This document shows positions 35,166 to 47,936 of a DNA stretch of 64,000 nt, one piece after another. A program made the position numbers and the translations under genes. Positions within the stretch are counted from its first letter, which is position 1. Each line of letters starts with the position of its first letter. Source of the DNA: Nautilus pompilius (taxonomy: Eukaryota > Mollusca > Cephalopoda > Nautilida > Nautilidae); the NCBI GenBank assembly GCA_018389105.1, contig JACATO010000591.1:62001-126000 (forward strand), in the 5' to 3' direction. The notes below the pieces were generated by a model that was not told the origin of the DNA, searched no databases, and worked only from the letters and a program-made list of their open reading frames with translations.

Positions 35166-37578
35166 CTGATGTATTTAAAAAGATTTTATGTGTGTCTTTG
35201 TTAGCTTTAGTAGACTAACAATTACAGTTTTGAGAAAATAAATAGGAGACATTGTTTTTGTGATATATCTTGTATACTCACACCCCCAACTTTTGCTTTT
35301 AGATAACTTTTTTTTAAAATTCTACATTGCATACGAATATTATTAGCCTGAGCCAATGGCTACACAATGCTTTATTTTTGTTTGTTTCAATTTTTTGGTT
35401 TTTAAAACAGTGAAGGGATTCTGAGAATAATTACATTTGCTCTATTTTATTTAATTAGTAATATGTCTGCTTTCTAATTTAAAGAATACAGACAAATTTC
35501 TTGTCTTGAAAAACAACAGAGTGCTCGAAGATAGTTAACACAATGCGCATGATCAAATCTGAGGAAAGAATGATATAAATAAGGAAAATTTTTCTTTGAA
35601 TAAAATGTTATCTAAAATTGTACTTGCTGAATGTTTGTAATAATAATTTAATGTATCTCACTCGAGAACTTAACTTTTGTTAACAAAAAACAATCTAATA
35701 ACAAAGTTAGCATCATCTATAAAATCCACTGTAGTTAAACAAACAATAAATGTCACAAAAGGTAATGTTTGTGAACTTGTTTCAGTGTCAGAGCATTTCT
35801 GCAGGTTCTGGGTGAATTTGTTGTTTTAGCTAATTCAAGAATTTCTTCAAACATTTCCTGTAAATGTAGGAATTTATTCAAATCAAATGACAGCAGTGGT
35901 ATATTTTGGAATTTTCATGGCTACAATAAATAAGACATGCCCAGTGAATCCTAAATGATGCTTTAAGAAATGTCCTTTAAAACTTTTTTGGGATGGGTAA
36001 ATGATAGAATTCAAACAAAAAGACTATCTTCCTGTATTAAGGGAAGATTGATGGTTAAGTTAAGGATGCTATTACCATATTTATAAACTGTATGCTTGAA
36101 CTGTTCTAAATCTGGATATTCAAGATTTGGATGTTGTGTTCTTGGCATTGTGCAGATTTTACAAGATGGGTGTTGAGTTTTGTGTTGAACTTTTCTTGCT
36201 TCCTGTTGCGTCACTTATAGAACATGTCAACAAGCCTCAGGTAACTCGTCAATCATCTGAACACCTGATGCCACTTTCAGACAACAATTTCTTGCTTTAC
36301 AGTAATTTTCAGCTAACTATAAATTATTATTACTGTTACTGCACAATAGGGAACAAAGTAAAATTATAAAATTTCATATACTCAGCCAAACTTTAGATAA
36401 TGTGCATAACAAAAAAAACCTATTTTCTCTCTCAGATGTTAGCTTGGTGTGGTTGTGTTGCTGTCGTTTCTGGTTATGAATTATTTTCTTTTCTTCTTCT
36501 AAAATGTAATCCATTTAGTTCTCAGAAGAAACACTAGACTTTGTAATAATGACCATGTTAAACTATTATTGAATTTTTTAAAAAAATATCTTTAAATTAT
36601 TTCTTTTGATGAATTGTAAAGTTTTCAGAAATCTTACTTTGGCAGAGTTGCCTGCTGTTTCATCACAACATAAGGCTTTGTTGACAGTTTCCAACATCAC
36701 ACGTTGTGCACTTAGAATAATAGGAAAGAAAATAAGTTTGTCAGAATATTTTTCACCAGTTCCTATAAAGTGAAGGATTTGGTATTGTTTCATTAAAAAA
36801 TGGACAAACAAATTAATGAAGCAAAGTCATCTAATTTAACTATTTTGAGATTTTTTAAAATGTACTTAACAGTTCTTATTCTTTTATTTTAAGATTAAAA
36901 GGAATAGCTAGGAGTTGAATTTTTTTTTTTTTTTGTAGTTTCTATAAGTTCAAATTTCTCTGAGTTTGAAAAGAAGTAATCTTAATAAAGTTCATGAAAG
37001 TAATAGAAATAATTATTTTGCTTGTAAGTTAATAATTCCAATACAATCCATTATTTAAATTTATCTATTAAAACTTATTCAATATTATGTTTCTAAGTTA
37101 CCGGTTAAAGTGTCAGTAAAATGTTTTTTTATTATTATAATTGCATAGTAATTGTTATCATTAGTGAGTCAGACCTACCGCTGTGACAATGACTTGGCTG
37201 ACTGTTTTTGATCATTTAATATTCACTGTAGCACGAAATTAGGGGCAGGAAGCAGGAAATCGATGGAGTTTTATTGTCCTCATTTAGTTTGTCATTGTTT
37301 CCATCTGTTTGCTGCTTGAATGTATTGCTTGGTTTTCTAGGTTAGGAAATTGGTTCAGAAGAACTTTTAATGCAGTTCTTGGCGTTGACTGCAGAACATT
37401 TAAATCAGTGTCTGTTTGACCGGTATTCTGGAAGTTTTAGCAGTAAAAGTTGGCTTCATTTCTTTCTTTTTTGTTGCTGTGTTTCTCTCAAACATAAGAC
37501 AACAATCGAACAATATAATGTTTGAAGTTTAAAATGAATTATTGTTCTATTACCACCAGTGTAGATGGCTGTGCGCAT

Positions 37579-37592
37579 GTGTGTGTGTGTGT
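37579..37592. repeat. Short (GT)n microsatellite
   Basis: Seven GT units follow a GTGCGCAT stretch. It is an ordinary simple repeat. Confidence 0.85.
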
Positions 37593-38912
37593 GCATCATG
37601 TAAAGTAGCCTGTCACTATTTCTTTGGTGGCTTCATGTCTACAATTTTGAAAAAGAAGTTGTTTAACATCAAACCTCGCTTGCTTGTATCATCCTTACAC
37701 ACATTTTCTAGACAAGAGTAGAATGTTATTGGCGATGTTACCTTTACTTTCTGTAAAATTTTCTGACTTTTTATTTTTTTCATATACACTGAGATTTCAT
37801 AAAATGAGTACAGCTTCTAAAGAACACTTGCACATTTTTCCCTTTTTTAAATAGCTGTACAGTACAGAAAACTATAATATGCGATAAAAACAATGTATTT
37901 TTTCTTAAATTAGGAAATTTTATATAAACTTTATAGAATCCTTGAAGTCAGGTTTTAGCTATCTACTGCTTAATTGTTTTTGCTAGTGGCTAAGTGTATA
38001 GTATACCAACCAACCTGTTGTGGTAGTGGGCTCATATTTGTTCCCTGTTGGGAACCATCTTCATTTGGCAAACCTCCCATAGAATGATTTCTTCTTGCTC
38101 TTCCATATTAGTCTGGCAGAGGAATTTTAGTAGGAACTTTGTTTCCTGCTGAAGACAGAAGTGCCAGGCATCATAAGGCATGGGAATGGAAACATTTGTT
38201 AGCAGTAACTATGGCACTAGGAAACAACTTCATCCAGTATGTCTATGGTTGTAGACATTGATGTTGACATAAGTCAGTACAGTACATTAAGAACAGCATG
38301 GAACAAATTAAATTGACAGCAGTGTGTATGGTTTTAAGAAACAGTTACAGTGAATATCCTGCTGAAACAAATTAGTTTTTATTATTCATTAAGATTTTAT
38401 GAAAAACCATTTTGGTTTTCTTGTTTCTTTAAGGTTAGTGCAATATTTTAAATTTTGCCTTACATTTATGACTTATTAATTTTTTTTTTTCTATTTCACG
38501 ATGAAAAATATGTACTGTATATTTTGCCTGTAAACCATTTTACATTAATGATTAAAAGGCAGCAGGGAGCCACAATGGCTTGCTTTATACAAGTAAGGAA
38601 ATCCCTGTTGTAGCTTTTAAAATGGCTCTCACTAATACTATTAACTAATACTGCTGATTATTCTATTTATTTATAATTCTGTTACTTAGAAATACTTTCT
38701 ACCATGAAGTATTGATATTATTTTAGTTTAATGTGTTGTGAACTCTCATTTTGATTTTAAGCATTTGTTTATTCTTACTGGTGTTTTGTTTTCTACTCTT
38801 GGATTTTTAAAAAAAAAAGCACTTATTATGACTATCTTAAAATATTGGTGTAGAATGTTACTTTGCCACTATATTCTGTTTTGTCATAATGCACATTTTT
38901 TGGCCTTTTTAG

Positions 38913-39024
38913 CTCACAGACTAATCATCGTCCAGATAATCGAGACACCAGCAGTGCGTCGAGCCCTGATCGTTGGCTGCAGTCTTCAGCTCATACAACA
39001 ATTGGCTGGGATAAACACAGTCAT
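38913..39024 (+). CDS. SLC2A13: SLC2A13-like transporter, exon C (start of TM7)
   Basis: This 112-bp exon follows the acceptor TGGCCTTTTTAG. It supplies bases 2-3 of the junction codon and then reads HRLIIVQIIETPAVRRALIV followed by GCSLQLIQQLAGINTV. QQLAGIN is the TM7 QQLSGIN motif, which in sugar porters lies in the substrate path. The donor GTAAGT at 39025 splits the Met codon AT|G (phase 2), completed by exon D. An open frame extends upstream to 38738, but that part is intron. There are no stops or frameshifts. Confidence 0.93.
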
Positions 39025-40051
39025 GTAAGTGAAATAACAAAGCTAACCATTTAACCTCTAATTAGTGCAAAACGGAATTTGTTTTGAAGCTTTTGATATT
39101 TAAAGTGGATGAGTATATCATATCTTCAGATTTATAATATTACATATGCACTTGGGTGTTATCTTTCCTTAATTTAGTTTGCACAAAATTGTGTTTTTTT
39201 TTTTTATTAAAGTCTTATAGCAGTTTATGGATATCATATTTTGATACAGAATATCAGAATAGTACAGTGAACAAGCCTAGTAAAGTTGCACACACATACT
39301 GTTATGTTTACAAGTCAAAGAAAAAAAAAATTGATTTGATTGATCCATACCAAGTTGTTAGCAGGTGAGTGCTGTCTGAGAACAATCAGCTTTAAAAAAA
39401 AATGTCCTAAGTGAGCATCTTTTTTTCTTTTACATAAAAAAAACAAGAGCAACTTGTTGCAAATAATTGAATGTGGTGACTGATCTTTAAAATTATCATT
39501 GATAAGACAGTCGTGCCGTTGAGAGTAGCACTGACTTGTGATGTGGAAGAGCTCCACAGTGTTCTGTCACGCACTTTTGTTTGCTTATTTTATTTTTGAG
39601 AGCTGACATAAACAGACTGAGTTATTGAAGACTGCTGTGGCAAAAAGAAAGTGATTTATGCATTAACTGTGGCATTGGAAATAACTCCTGTTTTCCTGTT
39701 TAGTCGCCGCCATTGTTTGTGTAAAAATTTTAGACATTTTGGTAGTTTTGATTTTTTTGCTTAAACTCTAATTATTCTGACTTTTCTGCTTTAAGCTATT
39801 TAAGAATCTCAAACAGATTGCGGCGGCATAGGAGAGAAAACAGTTATTAATTATCGCTTGTTAAAAAACTAGTCAATAAAATTTTGTTTTTGTTTAATTA
39901 TAAATATTTGTCTTATGAAAAAACTAAAATATTTTATTAACCTGGTACTCAAATTTGTGCTCCATGCTGAATAATAAATGGTAAAAGAAAAGATTAATAT
40001 GGTCTCAATTCAATTAATAACATTAACACATATATATTATAGTCTACAGAA

Positions 40052-40085
40052 CTACACTCATGGCCAAAAGTTTTGCATTACACTA
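40052..40085. mobile_element. Lone Tc1-like terminal repeat (candidate)
   Basis: TACACTCATGGCCAAAAGTT followed by TTGCATTACACT looks like the end of Tc1-type elements, which often begin TACACTCNTGGNCAAAA. No transposase or inverted partner was seen within 2 kb, so this may be a solo end or chance. Confidence 0.35.
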
Positions 40086-43000
40086 AATCTGCAATAACTA
40101 AGTCATGTTCATATATCTTGACACTGTACCCTGACTATTTCTAACTTGGAAAAACTAAAAATTGTTCAAAAACACTGCATATTTGTTTTCCTATAATTGT
40201 GGGAGGTATCCATTTGCTATTAACAATTTTTTAATAAACAATTTCTGTTTGGAAGTTTGATAAGAACAACAAATTTTATAAGTATGATGTACAATAATAA
40301 AAAATAAATTCCTTTTGAAAGAAAAAGGAATAAAAGAAGACTATTTTGGGGTCTCTTGGTACTTAACAAATAAAGACACAGATGCATAAAAACTTTAAAA
40401 TGCATATTAGATTCATAATGGATGAAGGTGCAAAATATTATTTAATGTATATCAGAGATAATTAAATATCTTTGTGGCAATACTTTAGATACTAAAGTTA
40501 AAGTAGAGCAACTTTACTATAGCCTGGACATACAGTACACAGTCTGGAACAAGTATGATGCGTACAAAACTGATCATCTGACTATAGAGCTCTGGCATCA
40601 TTCTTACTTATTTAGAAAGTATACAAATTTTGAATCTCGAAATAAATGATTTAAGTAGGCAGCTGGTGAAAAAACATTTTAACAGCTGTGTAATTTAAGT
40701 CATTTATATAATATATTTTACTTTGTAATTTAGTTAATCAAAAAATATAAATTAGGCATAGTTTTTGTTGGCGTCACAAACATCAGGGGTGACTATATGG
40801 CGTAGACGGTATTAATGAGATTAACTGAAGAACGAAAACTCACGCCAAAACAGAGAAAGCAGAATTATGATTATAATAGATTGAACTTAGGGTATTGGTA
40901 GCTGGAAACATGGTGGTCTTTCTGTAGAAGATTTCATGCATACAAGAATATTATTTTATATTTGGCAGCAAATCATAAATTATTTAATTATGCATTTAAT
41001 CTTTTACAGGATCTGTGGAATTTGTACACAATTCATAGATGGATGTGTGTATCGCATAATGACATGACATAATAATAACTGGCCTTACAAATTCCTTCAC
41101 ACTCTTTGCTACTGAATTTTTAATTTAATGATTATGATTACCACCAAATTCTAAAACAGTTCTGACTATAAACTGGCTAGAACACATTGCATTTATCTTA
41201 CTACTACTGTTAGTTTAGTATCGGTGTTGCCAGTTTCATATAATTGGATGCCAATTATGATCTGGTTTCGCTATTCAGCTAAAACACACTATAAATCAGC
41301 ACTCCAATGAACATTCACCTCTCTCTCTCTCCCTCCCCTTTTTGTACAGTATAAATTCTTTGAACATAATTAGTCATTACATTCTTTAGTGGAGTTTGCT
41401 GCTTCACAAAACAACATTCTTCCAATCAAGAGTATTCAATTATTTTGACTTTGGGTATTAATGAAGAATCTGCTTAAGACTTTTTGTTGATTGCAGAGAA
41501 CTGGATCATTCAGGTCAGAAAGATACACAGCCATTTTCCATATATGGCAATATTATTTCTTGAATTTATTTTTATCAAAAGATGGAGATAATCAGACATT
41601 TCTGTTGAACAGGTTTTATTCATGCTAACTTAGATATTAGTGATATCATTAAATTCTTGACTTCTGGTTACTTTTCTTTTAAAACCTTACAATTTTTTCT
41701 TGATTTTCACTTTTCATTAAATTCAAATTGTTGTATTTCACATCAACAAAAATTTGACTTTATCATAAAGAAAATCTGTTTTATGCAATTAAGCTATAAT
41801 CTAAAATTTTTCATTTAAAAAGAAAAAGTTACTTTAAAAAATCAATCCTATACTTTAAAATAATGGCAATCCATGGAGAAAATATGCTGCTTATTATTTT
41901 GTTGATAACTATCGTGATATACAATACTTTAATTTTCCATGGTTACTATAGCAAATAGATACTGTGTATGTAGCTTGGCAGAACATTAAGAAGTGTAAAA
42001 GGAAATTTAATTTTTCTTATGTAAGCTTCATATTATAATTTGCTAATTGGTAGCTATAATACTGTCACAAGTTCAGAACAGTATGTGACTACAAAAGTCC
42101 TAAAGGGATTATAAAATAATTTTAAAAAAAAAATAGTATTTTGATTTCTATGATTATCTGACCTTAGACTTTTTTTTGTTGACATTTTTCTATTGATCTG
42201 ATTTTGGAAATACCATGTATTTTTTTCTCTCTCATTATCAGGAATCACACAATGTTCTGGTTGTTTACCATGGTGTGTGTAGTTATTTTTTTTTAACAAG
42301 AGCTTGTTTTCGTATTTCTGGTGCTATTTCACATTTTGAATAAATACCATACAGTTTACCTATTGTATCTATCTTTTATCAAGATTGCCAACAACAGCTT
42401 TGAAACTAAGCATCTGAATGGTGCAGTGCTTGTGAATATGATCCCATATTTAAATCTTCCTGAACTTGGTATATGCCATGTCTTCTTAGCCTTGCTTTAA
42501 ACATTGTTTTAACAAAATTTTTTGACTGTGTTAACTAAATAAACACCATTTACTGCAGAAGCTACAGTAAACCGGGGCTTGGGATAATCTACTGTAAGCT
42601 TGTTATCTGCATTTAGCATTGTAGTGTTGCATTTATTAGAACGTTCTATAGTATGCTATATAATTATGTTATTTTCAACATTACCGACACTTCATCTTTT
42701 GTGTATCATTATTTATGAATTATTGTCTTTATTCAAGATTGGTTTGAATGGCTCTGTTTTTACTTGATACGTTTTTCTTATTTATGGAGATGACTTTTTA
42801 TGGGTTTATTTATTCATAATTTAATAATAATGCAAAATGTTTTAAAAGTTCTGTCAGGAGACTTTTCTCCCCTTATCTCTTATGCGCCTGGAGGAAACAT
42901 AAGTGAGATATACACATTTGATGAGGTGACCATAACTAACAGCTATTCTATGTAGTGCAACTCAGAACCTCTTGAAACTTGCAGAACTGATTACAGCGAA

Positions 43001-43569
43001 GCCACAAATTCTGGTCTCTCTTCTTTTAAAGTCTTGTAGTTTTTTCTTTCTTCCTTTATTTACAGATTGATTAGTTTAACTAAATTTTATTTTTCAATTC
43101 ATTTATTTATTTTAATAATATCCCAACTCTTCATTCAGTTACAACTACAGGATAAAATACATTTTATGAATAATAAAATAACATTCTCTGTTGTCAAATT
43201 AAACAGTTTTATTAGATTGTTGGGGCAATTAACCATTATTAACATGTAGTCGTCTTTGCTTTTTTTAAAATAGCCATGTTACACATTTACAAACGAACAC
43301 TCAGGAAAATCTTTAAGTAATTGGTCAACCACATTGAAAGAAAATGTTGTTTGTTTCTTCACAAAGAAAGCTGCAATTATAGAAATTAGTTTAGGCAGTA
43401 AATTGTTATTGCCTGCGATCTAGTGGAGAGGAGAAATTAGTCTATTCAGTAATTGGCCCTGTGCAATCATAGGAGACCATTTTTACTGTAATTTACTTTG
43501 ATTAAAAAAAAAAAAATCAAACAAATTTAAACAATATTTTCTTCATTAATCTATGAATTTTTCAGATTT

Positions 43570-44370
43570 TATTTGAGAACAAAATAATATGTAGAGTTTT
43601 GGAAAGTAATTATCAAAACAGTGGGGAAAATTGAATCATATACAGCTGTGTGTTCATATAGTATACTGTGATTGGTTATCATCCCTGCAGGAGGACTGTA
43701 AAAATATAGGCAAGCAGTCATAATGGCTCCTGGGAAGGAAATATCGGTTGAAAAGCATATATAAATCAATGTCTTAGCCAGTGAAGGATACTTCTTGTGA
43801 CAATTAGAGCCTAGCTTCATGTTTCAGGAGGACACAAAACTGGTATTGTTGACAATTGAGAAAGAAAGCCCAAAACTTTTCAAAAGTGATAAGTACTTGC
43901 CAGTATGTCCTCTACATGATAGATGATGAGCCAATAGAGATTTTGCAGATAACCTACACTACAGGAACTAATGTTCAAAAACAGCAAGATACACATTAGC
44001 ATGAAGTGAGAGCGATGGAATACTTGACTTGCACAATATCCTGATATGAACATCATTAAGGCTATAATTGAAGTAGTCACACAGCAACCATACGCCTTTT
44101 GATGAATTGTGAAAAATCCTAAGGATATTTAAAACAATATTCCTCAGTTGTACATTGATTATATGTATGAGAATATGAAATCAAGGTGGCATGCTCTATA
44201 TAAAGCAAAGAGCTCAAATACCAAATACTTATGCTCTGTACAACATATTTATTTGTTTTTGTTTATAGTATATATTCTGTAATAACACATTGTGAATGTG
44301 TTATATACATCTTCCAGTCGCAATCACTCATTATTTGTGCATATCTTATACAGTATTGAAAATAATTATC
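43570..44370 (+). mobile_element. Decayed Tc1-like (DD34E) transposase with 3' end
   Basis: The + strand, in changing frames, gives INVLASEGYF and QLEPSFMFQEDT (family form FQQDNxPxH). It then gives PDMNIIKAIIEVVTQQPYA (family form SPDMNIIExxW) and NIPQLYIDYMYENMKSRWHA, and ends LYKAKSSNTKY at about 44231 (family form KAKGGHTKY). Beyond the stop lies a 9-bp-arm hairpin, TAACACATT-GTG-AATGTGTTA (44282-44302). It is followed by terminal sequence (44311-44345) that recurs inverted at 61851-61885 beside another Tc1 relic. Antisense open frames at 43569-43820 and 43880-44080 are shadows. The HTH half is absent or unreadable. The copy is dead. Confidence 0.8.
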
Positions 44371-44739
44371 AAAATATGTATGTATATATGTATATAAACT
44401 ATTTTACTGTGTTCATTTTTAATAAACATCTTCAACTTTAAGATTGTTTTAGAGGAAGTCTGCTAATAATATAGAGGCTATGGAATCTTGATATCAATGT
44501 CATTTAGTTTGACTAACAGCCATTTTTCTGTGGTGCATCTGAATGCTAAAGTCCTGACTGAAAAGATCTTCAAGCAGCCTGGCAAAGGAATCCATCAAAA
44601 ACAGGAAAACCATGGATGCTGTGATCAATATCAACCTAAGCTTGATGGCCCCTTGATAGAAGTTGTACTCTATAGAAATACTCAGACTACTGGTCCTTTA
44701 TACTATTACTGCAGAAGTACTAAACAACTATGCAATGGT

Positions 44740-45000
44740 CAAAATAGAATTTAAAGAATGGTGGTTGGGGGATCTACCTAATTTACTCAGAAGGCCACAA
44801 GATGGTCATCAGTATTGGAACTGGTGACTAGCATCTAACTTTACAGCAGAACTAAAAGTATTTTTCCATTGTTAACTTCATTGCTAATAAAGGACTCTCA
44901 ACTGGTGCAACTGGCTTGGCCATACTGTGTGACACTTAGGCAGCCATCTTGGCTGTTGGTGATGCAAAAGACTGCTTATAAGGAAATCCAATTAAAAATA
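44740..45000 (+). mobile_element. Decayed RNase H domain of a non-LTR retroelement
   Basis: From 44754 the sequence reads KNGGWGIYLIYSEGHKMVIS, then IGTG and, after a frame change, LASNFTAELK. This fits the first strands and the SNxxAE active-site block of a LINE RNase H domain. A later segment, LAILCDTQAAILAVGDAKD, fits the (T/S)DSxxAL block. The first catalytic Asp region (family form YTDGSA) is worn beyond recognition. The surrounding 44480-45240 may be the rest of the element; the open frame 44488-44754 is not recognised. No reverse transcriptase part was seen. Confidence 0.55.
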
Positions 45001-47841
45001 CTTCGCTGAAACTGAATAACTCCAGCAAACCACCAGTTGTCCCTCTACAAGCCAAAAGACAGACAGCATCCACTACCATGCAATTCTTTTCTGCTTCTAC
45101 TGAGAACCTACAGATTCAAATCAGTGGTTCAAAGAAATACTCAGAGGTGCTAAATAGATGAGCTGATTGCTAAGCGCACTGTATTGTGCCCTTCTGTTAA
45201 GGATGCGAGAAAAGAAACCTTTGGGTACACATTAATTCATATGACCTGTCCCTTACGGATAAAACATTAAAAGTATATATTTATTATTGCTTTTTGTAAA
45301 ATTGGATATGTAATATATTTTTTGTTCATACTTGCTAAAATTACTTGATGTTTTATGCTCTACTTTTTAAAATGGATACAGATATAATACACTTTATGTT
45401 TTGGTTGTGCAGTGTGTACAGCTTTAACAGAGGCCTGGCTCTCTCTATTCAGTTTGAATCCAAGCACAATGCTGGAATGTGTTGTTTATTGTGGGTTATC
45501 TTCCCTTTATTATTAACTTCTGCATTGGAAAAAAATGTCTGATTTCGGAAAATCTGTGTTGTATCTATTTTTCATTTAATTAATTGCTCTGTACTAATAA
45601 CCCTAATTTTGATTATATTCACTATTAGCTCAAACACTCAGGCAGGTATTTTTTAGTGGCATGATCACCCTAAATGTTACTTTACCAGTATGGCTTCTAT
45701 TGGTCTTGATGCAGTTAAAATAGATGCAAATTTGCAGAAGCAGCTGGTAGTACTATGCAATTTTTAAATACATTTTTGAAAAACAAGCTAAATTGAACAT
45801 CACAATCCCAATTTGACTATTTAAATCGTGTCTTATAGCACCATCATTGTGCTGGTTTGTCTGTTGATTCTGATTTCGTGTATATAATGACTCAAGAACA
45901 TTATCTCAAAATGCTATAGCTTGTGTCAGTTATTTGTAGGTTGCTGTGATGCTACGGGTAGTATTTAGCTGTATAATTGTCTTGTAAAGGATGTTAGCAG
46001 TAGAACCAAAATCCACAACATTCCCTAATGTATTAACAAGAGGGACAGATACCTTTGAAATCTCTCTCTGATAGCCAGGCTAAGCAGTTGGCATTACTCT
46101 GAAATGATGAGATGCACTGGTATGACCTGACCTTTATGTAGACCTACACTTAGCATCGTTGCAGTCAAGTGTTATCAAACGCTACTATAGCACTACCAGC
46201 GCTTTAACTAAGTTCCATTTTGCTTTTTCTTTGCTGCTGGCTTGGCCATTACTAGTACTTACAGGTGCATTTAATAGTTTGCTGTATGACCCCCAACAGA
46301 TCCTATTTTGCAGTAGAAGTTTATCATCATATCTGCCTCAGTGTAAACATTTAAACTGAATTATAATACAACCATTAGCATAATGCCAGTGCCACCTAAC
46401 TAATATAGCCTAGCCTCAGGATTGTTATAGAAAGAGAATATCCAGGTGGAGAAGTGTGCCTCATAATCCATGGTTAGAGAAAATTCTGGGTAAATTTTCT
46501 GTTCATATTTTTTTACATGTCCTAGTTGAACCCTAATGTCTGTAAGTTGCTAAAAATTGAATCAATATTATGCTAGATTTCTGAATCTCATCAGTGTACC
46601 AAAGATACTTTAAAATTTATTATAAGAGGGCAAAGCCATTATGTTCCATATAGGAATATTTATAGCAGAAAACTTTAAAAAAACCATTTATTTCTTTTGA
46701 AATGATACTGTACAATATATTGATTATGTAGTAGTTAAGCAAGGGCCACTGTTATCTCTTATTAGGGTCAGAGATGTCATGTGTATTTGGGGCTAAAGCA
46801 TAATAGTGGGTAATTGACCTGAATCTCTAACTAGCAAAGTTGGCTCCAAGAATGAGCCTTGTCTATCTCCAAATATAAAAACCTCTAATTTGATAAGAAT
46901 CTTTAAATTGAAAATGGTTACCTATTTTATATGACCAATGATTAATTAGTTATGCACACGATGAACAGAAAAAAGAAACAGCAGGTTTATCAGTTCTAGT
47001 GTTGGACATTTAAGATGGGTTTTTAGCCTGGAGCATTAATTATCCAAATTATCTGTGGTGGAAAATCTGAGACTGAGACAAATCCTTTAAATTAGTTTTT
47101 GATCTTTTCAGATATTCAAAAATATGCTGTTGATCTAAGCCAAGTAAACCCACAAAATGTGCCGAAATATGTTTTTATATGTATTTTATTGTGGAGGATC
47201 TGCACATTTGTTGTTGTCATTTTAGAGTTAATTGGGACTTTTAATTTTTGTTATTTTCTTTAACTAATTTGTAATATACTTCTGCTTATAATTAGATTCA
47301 CAATTTTTAGTTAATTTTCAAACCTTTATTAACTAGGATGATGGTGTATGCAGGCATTTATTAATGATTTCTCTGTTTTTACTTTAAAAAAAATACAATA
47401 TAATGAACTCAAATATTTGCTTAATTTATACTTTTTAAAAATAAGCTGTTCATTTAATTAATTTTGCCCAAAATGTTTGTTATTAGGCAGTAGTAAATAT
47501 TGTTCCTCTTCTAGAAATGAGAGAGAGATGTATGGTTGAATTAGACTGTCTAAATTGCTGCCATCAGGCTACCTAAAGATGTAGACACCAGTTGTATGAC
47601 ATCAAGTCAAAGGAAGAGCAGCTTGAAAAGACTGAAACAGTGGCAGCAGGAAGTGAGTTTGGATCTTTTTATACCTGTACAGAGAAAGGCAACTGCTGCA
47701 GAATAGATTTGTTGGTGGTAATCTTTGTGAAAAGTAGACAAGGTTGAGATGGATTATGAATCAGTTTAGGTTTGTCAATGGAGACAAGTAAAATAGGAGG
47801 GATGGTGCTTCAAGAGGACCTGAAAATAAATCATGTACAGG

Positions 47842-47910
47842 GGTCTTTCGTTTTACATTTCATGGCACAGTAAGATTCCAGGGTTTCCACGACGTAAGTG
47901 AAGAAAGACC
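47842..47910. repeat. Imperfect inverted repeat, possible small transposon
   Basis: GGTCTTTCGTTTTACATTTC (47842-47861) pairs imperfectly with ACGTAAGTGAAGAAAGACC (47892-47910). It is preceded by TACAGG, a start seen in Tigger-type small elements. The first 8 bases match exactly and the rest only loosely. I could not define the outer limits. Confidence 0.3.
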
Positions 47911-47936
47911 ACCCCCCCCCACACACACACACACAT
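47911..47936. repeat. C9 run and (CA)n microsatellite
   Basis: A run of nine C leads into eight CA units. It lies directly against the inverted repeat that ends at 47910. Confidence 0.9.

Larger units (their letters stand above)
32533..38912 (+). other. SLC2A13: 6.4 kb phase-1 intron between exons B and C
   Basis: It begins with the weak donor GTTGGT and ends with a T-rich tract and AG at 38911-38912. A mariner relic sits at 34425-35165 and a short (GT)n at 37579-37592. In 32540-34420 there is a 95-codon minus frame at 33122-33409 that I do not recognise. In 35170-37570 there are chance frames only, including 36011-36214 and 36578-36811 on the minus strand. In 37600-38900 I see nothing definable. 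Confidence 0.8.
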
